The notes under the pieces are model-generated. The model saw nothing but the letters and a program-made list of their open reading frames with translations. It was not told the DNA's origin and did not search any database. Below are positions 11,544 through 23,200 of a DNA stretch of 64,000 nt, piece after piece. The position numbers and the translations under genes are program-made. Positions within the stretch are counted from its first letter, which is position 1; each line of letters begins with the position of its first letter. Origin of the DNA: Theristus sp. LFF4_11 (lineage: Eukaryota; Nematoda; Chromadorea; Monhysterida; Xyalidae); assembly GCA_030248135.1 (NCBI GenBank), contig JASANC010004747.1:1-64000 (forward strand). Direction: 5' to 3'.

Positions 11544-11956
11544 CTCGCGACTCTGCCGGCGGTGTGCTCGACCGATTTCTCTGTGTGAAACTGAATGGAA
11601 TGCAAACTCCATCACCGGCTTTTTGATTTTTCAACCGACCAACGTGCAGAAGTGCTAATCTGCCCTACGCCCCACCCCCCCCCCGCCCCTAACCAACCCA
11701 GAAACCCAATTGTAAGTCAATTTTGACGTGTTTTTTAAACTCATTCGTGTTACTCGTGCCATTCTGTTCATTCTATCTCCCTTGCACACATGAATGGGAA
11801 TTATCATATCTTGGCATTCTTAGAAAAGGCAACTCCTAGTCTGCGACTAATCCCGCCTTGAGGGAGAATACAAGGACCGCCTTGTTTATTTGGCCAAACC
11901 GTGTTCACCAGAACACTGCTGGCCATCGCCCATCATCCACTGTACCATAATTGACT

Positions 11957-11983
11957 TGCTTTGCTTTGCTTTGCTTTGCTTGA
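11957..11983. repeat. Pentanucleotide TTTGC repeat
   Basis: About five TTTGC units in tandem just left of the nested transposons. Confidence 0.7.
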
Positions 11984-12016
11984 CTTCTCCCCACTGAAAA
12001 TTTCTCGGTGTGCCAG

Positions 12017-13231
12017 CATAGTTGTTCCAGAGCCGAGGGGTTGGGGGGGGGCCGATATAGATAGCTGGAGCAAATTTTTTAGATGATAGATAGCTGGAAA
12101 ATTTTGGGGGGGGCCGCGGGGGGGGGGGCCATGTGAGTTTGGGGGGGGGGCCGGTCAAAATTTTGAAATCAGATAGATAGATAGCTAAAACGCTAAAAAG
12201 CTATAAAAACAGCAAAATAATGCTTGCCTTAAAATATGCTAAAAATCAAGTATAAACGCATATTTTGCCTAAAATTAGCAAAATTTTAACGAATTTCGAG
12301 CAAAAACGGTCAATTTTGGTCAAAAATTGACTCATTTTATATCTTCGAAGACAAAAATTTTCAGATAGATAGCTGGCCGAGAAAATTTTTTGGATAGATA
12401 ATAGCTGAACCGAAAAAACTTCTCTGATAGAGATAGATTCGAAAAATTTTGGGGGGGGCCGGCTGGGGTTGTTAAAAAAACAAAAATCGTCATTTTTGTT
12501 TTTTTTTTTTAAAAAAAAATTTTTAAAAAAAAAAAATTTCAAAAATCAAAGTTGTGCTAAATCAATCAGGGAGTCCGAAGAACCACATATGATATGCAAG
12601 CGCCTCCCGAATGACTCCCGTATGGCGGAACTTTGCAGATTTTGTTTTGGTGACCTCAATTACCCCTTTTCCAAACCGTCACCATGCCTCTTCTTGTGTT
12701 TTGACCTCCAAAACGTCACTAATTGTCCCCAGCTAAGCTAATGCTAAAGTGAAGACAAACATACCGCCTTGAAATTCGATCAATTCTTCTGATGGTGTCG
12801 CGACGACACGACACGAAGCAGCAACCAGACAACGTAGCGCTTGCAAACGGAGCAGCGAGCACAATCGGACGCTCTGCGAGGCGAATCGTCACCTTATCTG
12901 CATCGGAAATGGTAGGCTAAGCTTTGGGACGCTCAAAAACTTCATCGCAGATGTTGTCGAAGCCTAAAATCAGTCGGTAAAACGGCCCAAAATCGACTGC
13001 TAAAGGTTTTACGAGGTATAATCAAAGAAAATTTTTGTTGAACTTTCGAAAAATTGTGCCAAAATTGAGGTTTTCAGAGCATATTAGAGGAAAATTTTTC
13101 AAATTTAAAAAAAAAAAAATCGGCATTTTTGTTTTTTTTTTAATCACTTTTTTTAAAAAAAAAAATTTTCATTTTTGTTTAACAACCCTAGGGCCGGCCC
13201 CCCCCCGGCCCCCCCCCCGAGAACAACTATG
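12017..13231. mobile_element. G-rich hAT-like element (CATAGTTGTTCC family), interrupted by another element
   Basis: The left end CATAGTTGTTCCAGAGCCG is at 12017 and the right end GAACAACTATG closes at 13231. The element is split by the 12464-13190 insertion. Its own target duplication is TGTGCCAG: 12009-12016 on the left and, once the later insertion at 13238 is removed, 14022-14029 on the right. Without its passenger it is about 480 bp, matching the 471-bp copy at 37196. It contains GATAGATAGCTGG motifs and G runs of 7-10. Confidence 0.85.
12464..13190 (-). mobile_element. hAT-like TAGGGTTGTTAA element nested in the G-rich element
   Basis: TGGGGTTGTTAAA at the left, TTTAACAACCCTA at the right, with a perfect 8-bp duplication GGGCCGGC (12456-12463 and 13191-13198). 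It is 727 bp and runs opposite to the copy at 10829. The duplication lies within the G-rich host element, so this insertion is the younger of the two. Confidence 0.88.
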
Positions 13232-13237
13232 TGTGCC

Positions 13238-14019
13238 TAGGGTTGGCATGGTAAAAATACCGGTTTTTTACCGGTAAAAAACACGTATTTTTACGCGTTT
13301 TTTTACCAGGGCAAAAATTGGTGCCTTGAAAAAAACGGGAAAAAGACCGTTTCTGTATTTTTCCGGTTTTTTTCGTATTTTTCCGGTTTTTTTCAATTTC
13401 GGACTCTGAGTTTTTATATCATTTTTGATGAGAAAATGAGAAAATCTGTGACCAAGAAAAATATGATGACGAAATTGACACTGATGTTTTGAAAGAACTG
13501 TTAAGCGAGGTGCAAGAATCGGCTGGAGCTGCCGAGCTGAGCTGAAAATTTTAAAAATTCGAAATGTCGCTCAAAATTGTCTTTCTGACACAATTACTGG
13601 CTTGTTTTCTTTTTGATCTGAACTGACTCTAAATTCGGTTTAATTGCGTTATTGTAGCAAATTGTGTTCGTCTATTGTGACCAAAGACTGTCCGGTGAAA
13701 ACGCTGTGGTTTTTTCCTGTGTAATTGGTGGAATATAAACGATTGAGCAAAAGGTAATGTTCGATTTATTGCTGACCTTTTGGGTTTTCAAGCCCAAACA
13801 TAATTTATTTTCTTTGTTGGTGCACGATATTTTGAACAAAGCATTCTGATAGTTGTTTTCACAAAACCTGGTTCAAGTTTAAAGTTGGCTGCGACAAATA
13901 TGCGGGTTTTTACAAGTTTTTGGCTTTCGTTTTTTTCCGGTAAAATTACCGTAATTTTACCGGTAAAAATACAGGTTTTTTTACCACGATTTGAAAAAAA
14001 CGGTATTTTGCCAACCCTA
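13238..14019 (+). mobile_element. hAT-like element, TAGGGTTGGCA family, intact
   Basis: Termini TAGGGTTGGCA and TGCCAACCCTA are perfectly inverted, and the flanking duplication TGTGTGCC (13230-13237, 14020-14027) is perfect. The 782-bp body is rich in TTTTTACCGGTAAAA-type motifs next to both ends and encodes nothing. It landed across the right edge of the G-rich element and its target duplication. It ends about 100 bp before the ASCC2 start codon. Related copies are at 19112 and 42221. Confidence 0.9.
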
Positions 14020-14119
14020 TGTGTGCCAGATTAAAATAATCATGAAAAACAAAAAAAACGTCTTTCTTATTTCTTTTTTACACTCTACTTTTCTGAATCA
14101 GTCAAACAAAACTGAAAAA

Positions 14120-17100
14120 ATGAAGTCACAAGAAGAGTTCGTCGACAAAAAGCTGCTGCCGATTCCAGATGACTGGGTAGGCGTTGTTGACGACGCTGAT
14201 GAAAAATTCGTTCCTGCAATTGTAAGTTGAGAAAGTGAAAGTGGCATTTGTGAAGATAGCGGGCGGGGGGGGGTACGTACGTCCGTGCGAGTCAGCCAGC
14301 AGACGTACGGCTTCATATTTAAAAGTGGAAGTGGTCCTCTTCCTCTTTAACCTGGAAAAGAAAAAAATGCGAAAACCAATTTGATCTATTTTCACTTTAC
14401 CAAAAAGGCTTGGCTTAGGATTATGCTTAGAATTAGGAAGGAACCTACGCTACAACGTTTTTCTGACAACTATCTATAAATCTAGAACTGCAACTGGTAT
14501 GCGCAAACTGTACGTCTTTGGGTAGAGACAAATTTTCTGAATTGATAGCAGATAGATAGCTGAAATATTTGTTTTTCCCCGACAACAACAACTTTGAACT
14601 GTTGTGCCAAGCGTGATAGTGATTTCCCATTCATGCGTGCCGCGCCGCGTGCGTTGAGACGCAGAACTACAAAAAACTACATGCAAATAATCGTTGCGTT
14701 GCGTCTCACGTGTGAGTAGACGTTCCAGAAATTTTCTGAAGTACCAATTATTGGTTTCTTTTCAACTACAGGACAAACGCTGGTGTGTAGAGCGAGAATA
14801 CGGCCGATTTTATCACCTTCCCAGTGGCGATCACCTCATCGTAAAAACATGGAGGTCTCAAATGAAAGTGGTATGCAATCTGCTGTGAAAACTTTGCATA
14901 TTTTTGTGGCATTTTACGCGGACTGTTAAAAGTTACGAAAATGTAACCTGCGCCGGGCAGAACCAAATAAATTTCAAATACTGTTTTGTCAACCTCAACC
15001 TTTTCTGTGTCAACTGCAACAAAATGGAAAGCTTTTTTGGCAGTCCAGAATCCACATTTTTTGTCTGACAGATTTTGCTTCAACAATCACAAGGTAAAAA
15101 CTAACATTGAATGATTGAAAAGTGTTAACATTAATTTGATTTCAATAAAAACTAATGAATCACATGATGTTTGTTAAGGTGCAGCAGGGAATGCATGAAG
15201 TGCGCCGTATGAAGTTGCACGAGTTTTGGTCAGTCGTGTGTTTCGATCGTGATTTTCACGCAATGATGCAATCCTATTTTCGTCATTGTCCACGGTCAGT
15301 TCACATGAGCAGTGAGTACTTATTGTTGTTGCACAGTGTATTGCGTGATTATTGCGTTTGTCATGGCTATTACTCGAATGCAACAGACCAAGCGACGGCG
15401 AAGCGTTCGCATTGATGTTTCACTCGGCATCACTGAAGGCTGTCGCCGAGCAAATGGCCGACATGTACCGGTGCATGTTGCTGATTTGTATGCGCATGGT
15501 GACCACCCGATGCAGCGAACGTGGCAACGTGCGTCACTGATTGTGCCGGGCTTGGGGGTGGTGCGCCTTTTGTTGCGTTCACGTTTTCCCCCGTTTGTGA
15601 CGTGTTCTGTTAACCCATGGGCTTGTTGCCGTTTTATTCGGGAACAAGTAATCTGCAGTGGTATGAACTGCAAGATGCAACAGCAAGCAGTGTTGCGCGC
15701 GTTGCAGAGCGTGTCGCTGTCGGCCGAGTTCTTTTCCGAGTTGATTGCCTCGCAGCGCATCTTTCCCCTCTCACGGTTGATCGACATCTGCACGGTGTAC
15801 GGCACGACCAATCAAAAGTCGGTGCAAGTGATCTTCAACACGTGCTACCGGGTGCACCCGCAAATATACGACCAGCAAATGCGCCTGTTCGCACAAACCA
15901 TGCTCAGTGTTCGTGTTGATATTCGCTTCATTGCTTTGTGATTAAACTGATTAACTGCCGTCGCAGTCGGAAACTTGGTGAAATCAATCTTCAGATATTG
16001 GATAAATGCTCTGGCAAGTTGCATCGCGCTGGCTTTGGCACTGCACCAACGGACGGCACATACACTGTGCCAAAATTGACGACTGGTAGTGGCACTTTTA
16101 TTTGCTTTTATATATTTTTACTGTTTATGGGGCACGGTTGCTTTTGAAGCACTGATGTCCGAGCAGTGAATTGCGGCACTCACATGAAGCTTGTTCTGTT
16201 CAGCTTACATTGTTCGCAGGTAAGGGCACATTGGAACGTGAAACACTGAGCGAGCTGTGCTCGATGCTTGTTGACATTGTTGCCACGATCCAGTCGTTTC
16301 AGGCCGTCTGTCCAAAATTTCTCACCATTTTGCATGACGAAGGATTCACGGCAAGGTTTGCTGTTATTTGTGATCCGAGCACAGCGATTTGCTCTGATAA
16401 GCTTTGCTGCAGCAGTGGTTGCGTTGCAGGCGTTGTTTTTGTCTTGCAGACTGCCTTCATTTTACGACAGTGTGTTTGTTGTTCTGTTGCGTGAGCTGAC
16501 CGACGCAAAAAACATCGGGGGCTTCCACTACGACAAGCCGTCAGTGTCGTTTGCTTTGTATTTTATGTAGTTCGTGTTACTTCTCGCAGACGTCACCATT
16601 CAGGTTGTTATTCTATGAACTCAAAAACATGCCTGTCGCCCTATTATGTCGCCTGATTATCAATGCAATCAGTGATAAAGTTTGCTCCTTTAAACCGGTC
16701 ACGTTATCGCAGAATACAGAGGATGTTGAATTAAAGTTAAAAGAACGAATGTTTCGAAGTTCTCTGGATTAAAATACCTTATTTATAGCTCAATGTATGT
16801 ATTTTTGCAACTCCGATGCTGACCTTTCTTCTTTTGTGACCTCTGCATTCTGCAAACAAAAGTGACAGGTTCCAAGCAGCACACTGTACTTGTCAGCAAA
16901 ACGTGCGTCACATGAGCGTTGCCGATTTCAGCGCGTTACGCGGTCGTTTGATGTATTTTGAGCGTGAATGTGTCCGCTTGTTCCGTGTGCTCTTGAATCG
17001 ACACATCTTTGAGCCTCTTACTGCCTCGGCGACCACTGCAAGCAAGAGTGCTCACGCAACGGTAGATGCTCAGCGTTTGGCCGACAGCTTTTTGGAGCTC

Positions 17101-18862
17101 ATTCTTGACAATCTCACCTGCGAAGAGTTTGTTCGTTTGTTTTTTCAAAATAGTCTGCTGGTTTCAATATTTTTCACGAATGTGTAACAAACACGTTTTC
17201 AGGTTCATTTGGTTGTACAATCGAGAATATTCGATCGACGAAGATCTGTGCCGTCTGAGAAACGCAGCACAAATGTTGGTGATTTTCAGCAGTTTTTCGT
17301 GAAGTAGACAGAATTGCGCACGTTGCAGTGTTGGGCGACATGTGAGCACGGTGTGTTTCAGTGCTGACGCTCACGTCGCTTACGTGCGTCACGCAGTGCT
17401 TGCCATTGAACAGCGTCTGGCTGAAGCCGCTGTCAACCGACTGCTGAAACGAGGCCTGCTGAAAGTGCGTGCACTGCAGATTGTGTAAACTGTGCGTTCA
17501 TTTGCATCTGCTGTGCTGTGATTTTGGCATTCACTCAGTTTTCCAGGGTGTCGGCCGCAAGGACTTGGATGAGAGCATTGAGCAATCGATCGAGCACGTC
17601 ATGAACACGCTGCCAGACGTCAATCGTGAATTTGCACACGTCAGTGAGCAGTAGCACTTTTGCGTACACATCACAACATAAACTGTAATCTGATTTTATT
17701 TTTATCATGCAGTAAACAAACACTACAGCTTGCCCTTCACCAGTTCAACAACGAGCCCGAGAAAACAGTGGACGCAATATTGAACGAGTCTCTGAAGCTG
17801 CCCAAGGAGCTGCGCAAGATTCGCAACGCGCAAGCAATGTTGGTGGAGCCGACTGCAGCTGCCACCAGGGGTGGTAAGTGCGGGCGTCTATGAACTGCTC
17901 AACGTTGATCAACTGTGTACAGCGTTGTGTTTCATTGTTTCCAGTAAGGCCAACTGGCACATCGACAGGGTCAGCTGTGCCAGCATCGCCAGCAATGCCA
18001 CGGCCCACCACAGACTCAACACAGGTCACTGAGCACTTGGACGCTGCTAGCTCGTCAACCGCTGGCGTTGCTGCGTTCGAGTTCCTGCCACTTGAGTCCG
18101 GCAAAAAGTTGGTGATCTCTGTTTTCTGCAGGTGATTTTGGGAATGATGCTTGTGCGGTTTCTTGTGCAGACACGGCACCATGCGTCTACAAATGAGCGA
18201 TAAAGAGCGGGAGGACATGCGGTCGTTCTATGAGCGTCATCAACAGGAAACCGGTCGGCAGTTCTGCGTTCAGTTTCGAGCAGTCGAACGAAAGCTGTAC
18301 TTGTGAAGTGTGTGCCATGTCTGTGGCTTGTGTGTTTGCAGGTGACGACAGCGATTTGTACGACGACGAGTACGACGACACGTACGACGACCAGATTGCT
18401 GTCGATGACACGGCGCACGCTGACGAACGCATCCAGCGGTACATTCGCCTCTGTGTCTCACTGCAGCTGCACACTGAAGCAACGCAATCAGTTTTCAACT
18501 TATTTGCAGTCCGTTTGGCATTCCGTCGAATCCGAACCACGGCCACAATTCACCATCGCCGCCACCTGATGAAAATGCAGGACAAGCCAATAGTGAAGTT
18601 GTTTTTTATTCATTTGCTCCAAGTTTATTTTATTAGCAAATTGAAACGCCAACGCACAACTGTTGGTCATTGCAGTCACACATGTGTCATGCTGTTTCAC
18701 ACAGGTGTCCCTCAATCGGACCAACACCAAGCAGCTGCATTCCGAGGCGACTACACTGGCGGTGGTCAACGGCAGTACAAGGATCGCAATCGTCAACGCG
18801 TTGCACACCACAACCGAAAACAGTTGGCCTTCAACAAAACTAAACGCACCGGATTTTTTTGA
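14120..18862 (+). CDS. ASCC2: ASCC2, activating signal cointegrator complex subunit 2 (CUE domain)
   Basis: ASCC2 binds K63-linked ubiquitin through a CUE domain and recruits the ASCC3 helicase complex to alkylation damage and collided ribosomes. About 19 exons: 14120-14221 (MKSQEEFVDKKLLPIPDDW); 14772-14870; about 15179-15294 (HEFWSVVCFDRDFHAMMQSY); 15387-15528; about 15675-15905 (IFPLSRLIDICTVYGTTNQK); then about 15966, 16220, 16453, 16900, 17203 and 17362. The CUE region follows: about 17547-17635 (SIEHVMNTLPDVN) and 17728-17872 (FNNEPEKTVDAILNESLKLP). Later exons are about 17945, 18171 and 18342-18470 (YDDEYDDTYDDQIAVDD, the acidic ASCC2 hallmark), about 18511 (PFGIPSNPN), and 18706-18862 ending RNRQRVAHHNRKQLAFNKTK. 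Start ATG 14120 is chosen because exon 1 is 34 codons, phase 0. Order and motifs follow human ASCC2; middle exon borders are approximate. A transposon ends about 100 bp upstream. Confidence 0.93.
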
Positions 18863-19111
18863 AATGCGTTTCCTTCATTTATCTTGGGTGCATTTCTGTG
18901 CTACTTTTGGTCTTTCCGTCCACTGATTTTGGGGTGTCAGTCTGCCCTTGGCGCATAAACCCTGCGCTGTTCGTGCCTTTCATTCCAGTTAGTTTTGTAA
19001 CTGTTTTTACGGTGTCAAATTTTGAAGAACCGGTGAACTGTTGCATGTGTTGTGTGTGACAACGTGTTGCTCACTTAGAACTTTCTTACTTGAATTATGG
19101 GTAACGATAAT

Positions 19112-19822
19112 TAGGGTTGGCATGAAAAAAACGGTAATTTGCCATGAAAAAACGTGTTTCTTGTTCGCGTTTTTTCTCAGACCAAAAATGATGCCTTGAA
19201 AAAATGAAAAAAAACGTGTTTTTTCTTTCTTTTTTCAACTTCGGACTGTGAGTGAGTTTTTCATATCATCTTTTCACTCGTTTCCGCAACTTCACAAGTT
19301 GCTTGGGCACACAGGACTAAACTTTTCAAACTCGGTCTGAGACAAGGAGGCATGTGCAATGTCATGCGTGCCTGTGCCGTTCTTCTTTTTTGTTTTTGTT
19401 GATCATGTTGTGTTTGCGTGCAGCCTAATGGACGTTGTTCTTTTTTGTCCGATTTTCTCCTCGTTTTCACAGTTCGGTGTCATTCAATTAAATGTAGTTT
19501 TTGCTGCTCAATCCGCTTGTCTGGTTGGTTCCGTTCCAGAACTGAGATTTGAAGCTCAGCCATGCCAAGGATAAATCAATACATCATTCGAAATCAGTTC
19601 GTGAAAACCGACGCACCCATCGGCAAAACTACGTTTTCCTATGTATTCACTGTCTAGCGTCGGAATCAGATTCGAAAGAAGCTTGTTTTGTGTGTTTGAA
19701 AGATTTAAGTTTACTGTTGGCGGCGAGAAAATGTGTGGGCTTTCGAACTTTTTTAGCCTTGTTTTTTGGGAAAACACTGGTTTTCCCACGATTTGAAAAA
19801 AAACGGTATTTTGCCAACCCTA
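19112..19822 (+). mobile_element. hAT-like element, TAGGGTTGGCA family, intact
   Basis: TAGGGTTGGCA at the left, TGCCAACCCTA at the right, with a perfect 8-bp duplication ACGATAAT (19104-19111 and 19823-19830). It is 711 bp and lies between ASCC2 and TOP3A. Its body differs considerably from the 13238 copy except near the ends (CACGATTTGAAAAAAACGGTATTTTG type), so the family has several subtypes. Non-coding. Confidence 0.9.
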
Positions 19823-20224
19823 ACGATAATAACGAGAAAACCGTGAAGGGATATGATAAATGTGATGTGTTGATTTGTGATTGGCGTTCTATTGCTATGA
19901 GGATGAGAAATTTTTCCATTGTTCATTTCGAGCTTTTTGAATGTCAAGTTTTTGCCTGATTAAAATTTCGCAAGCGACAAATCCGCATTCGGCTCCATTC
20001 GTTGCTCGTTTTGACGCTCAGCATCGACGCTGTGCTGAAGCAGCAGCAAGTCTCGGCATATTTGGGTCGTTTGATTTCTCTGACATCATGGTTATTTCGT
20101 TTCATGCCTTTCAATGATCACTTTTGCACCACCGCAATGTGCAGAGTGGTGAGAGTGAGTTTGAATGCAACGCAGTCTGTCTGCCCTCGTACGTTTCGTG
20201 TTGCCGTCGTTGCGTCGCTGCTCA

Positions 20225-23200
20225 ATGGCCGCGTGCACTCGCGTGTTGAATGTGGCCGAGAAGAACGATGCTGCGAAGGGCATTGCGGCGTTGCTGTCTG
20301 GCGGACACGTCAACCGGCGTGAATCGCGCTCAAAGTTGGTGTGATGCGCTGCCAGTTGCAGTTGAAACTAAAATGTGATCTGTGCACAGTGCTGCAAAGG
20401 TGCAGCGTTTTGTTTTTGCTTGGTGTTCTTTGCAGATACAACAAGATCTACCAGTTCCAGCTGCACGTGCCTTCACTTGGCGGCCAATGTCTGATGTGTT
20501 TCACGTCCGTCAGCGGTCACGTGATGAACTACGAGTTTGAGGACGCCTTCAAGCAATGGCACACCGTGCCACCCGGCCATGTCCGTCAACCTCTGCTCGG
20601 ACATTCCAATGTGTTTCTTTTCACATTTTCAGATCAAACCATCCCTCGTTTGTTTTCAGTTGTTCGACGCCCCGATGCATCGGCGTGTCACTGAGCAGGC
20701 GAAAGACGTTGCTGCTGCGTTGGAGGCGGAGTCACGCAACGCGCAGGTGCTGATCATCTGGACGGACTGCGATCGAGAGGGAGAGAACATTGGCGACGAA
20801 GTGCGTGCGTTGCTAATCAGCAGTCGGCGTAGAGAGACTGCGATTCAAAACTGGAGACACGTTGACGTGCCAAGTGTGATGCGAGTGGCGAGTGCTTTGC
20901 AGATCGTTCAGCTGTGCTGCCGCTGTCAACCGCGACTGCAGGTGTGGCGTGCTCGTTTCTCCGAGATCACCGCAGTGTCCGTGCGGAGGGCGTTGCAGCG
21001 AATGCAGCGTGGCCTCAACCAGCGGCTGGTGGACGCGGTCGACTGCAGACAACAGCTGGACCTGCGCACCGGCGCTGCGTTCACACGACTCATCACCAGG
21101 CATCTCAGGGTGTGTGTGTGTGTACAGTCGGGACAGGCTCAGAGAACTGATTCGCTGCTTTTGCACTGCGCGCACCGGTTGGCACAAGCAGCTCTATGCA
21201 GCCACTCAGCACACCGAATACATGCGCGAATGCACGAATTGCGTTTTGCCCTTTCACAGTTTCGCTGTTTGTATTGTTGGTGTGGTTGATTATTTGTTGC
21301 AATGTGATTGGGAAGTCTGGTTATTTGGGTGTTCATTTGTTGCAGCAATCGTTTGCGAACGATATCACCCAGCAGGTGGTGAGCTATGGCTCGTGTCAGT
21401 TTCCAACGCTGGGCTTTGTGGTCGAGCGGTACAAAGCACGTGAGCAGTTCCAAGCAGAGCCGTTCTGGAAGCTGCAAATGCAACACACGAAGCACGCGCA
21501 GCAGACAACGTTCAGCTGGCAACGTGTGCGCACGTTTGAGAGGGCAGTCGCGCAAAGCTTGCTCGATGACTGCGTGCAAAGTTAGCTGCTGCCGCGTCTC
21601 TGTAGAATTTTAGCGGTGTCCGTTCTTCTGGTGTTATCAGTTTTACAATTTGCGATTCGCGAAATAAAATGAAAGGAGTGCCGTAATAGGCGTAATGATT
21701 GACTGATTTCACAGAGATGGCCACCGTGGCTGCAGTGCACGAGAAGCCGAAGAGTCGCATGCGTCCGGTGGCGCTGGACACTGTCGCCCTGGAGAAGGCG
21801 GCCAGTCGCAAACTGCGCATGAACGCACATCGCGCCATGGCCGCTGCTGAGCGCTTGTATGCTCAAGGTTGTTGCAATGGTTGCTCGTGATGAAGACGCT
21901 TCATAAGTGCACTGACGGGCTGTTTTTGGTTTTTTTACAAATCACCATGTAAAAGCGTTGTGAATTCAGGTTTCATCAGTTACCCGCGCACTGAGACGAA
22001 CATTTTTCCTGCTTCGCTTGACTTGGTCGGTCCGCTGCACCAGCAACAACAGCAGCAGTCTGCTTGGAGCGCCTTTGCACTGACGATCGAGCAGCCAAAT
22101 GCACGCAACGGCAGCAACAGTGATCAGGCGCATCCACCGATTTACCCGTTGAAATGGACCGACCCAGAGCGTCTGCGCGACGACGACCGCAGGGTGTACG
22201 AGTTTGTGGTTGGTTGGTTGTTGTTGTCGGCTGCAAATTTTTCTTTTTTCTGCAGTCACAAGATTTTACTGCTCAGGTTCGCCATTTCTTAGCGTGCATA
22301 TCACGTGACGCTCGTGGGGCGGAGACACGCGTCGAGGTGCAGCTGGATGAGGCGGAGGCGTTCGTGGCCACAGGACTGCAGGTAGCACGGACGGAACACA
22401 TCGCGCAAGCTCAAGCAGACCAGTTTCTGGGGTGTGCACTGAGAACGAAGTTCGCGAATATGAATATGAAGCGAGTGAGCGACGAACTCGTTGCAGATAC
22501 TCGAGCGTGGCTACCTGGAGGTGTACCACCCGTACGACCGTTGGGCGGAGCGTCAGTTGCCGCACTACATGCAAGGCGAGCGCTTTCGACCGGACGACGT
22601 GCGGATGAACGAGGGCACCACCGAGGCACCGAAACTGCTCACTGAGGCTGACCTCATCGCGCTCATGGAGAAACACGGTGCGCTGCGGGGTGCTGTCTGT
22701 GGCGAGGGGGCACAACGGCTAGTGTTGTGCGGCAAATCAAAATCGGGCATATCAGTATTTGGTGCCATTTGCAAGAGAACCACAGACACATGGTCACGCC
22801 TGTAAAATGGTGTTGCTGCAATGTGTCTCAACAAAACTACAATGTGCAAAACGGCTGGTTTTCGACTTTGTTGGTTCAACATATAGATCTGGAATTTTAA
22901 GCACTGCTAGAAATGTTTGCCATTGATTATTTTAAAATTGCATTTGAAAGTTCTGAAATTTGGGTGCACAACAAAAAGTTAAATTCAAAGGGAAAAAATT
23001 GGGCAATTTCGTGTTCCTTTTTTGGCCTAAAATGGCCTAAAGTTCTGTAAATCCAAACGAGTGTTGCATTTTTTTAGAAAAAAAATTGTAGGAGCTAATC
23101 TGTAATGTTCTCACTTGGATTAGCCTGTTGTCGGATCTGTGAAAGGTTAGAATTGTTCCAAGGGGCAAAAAAGTTGTGAAAAATTATACTTCAGTTTTGC

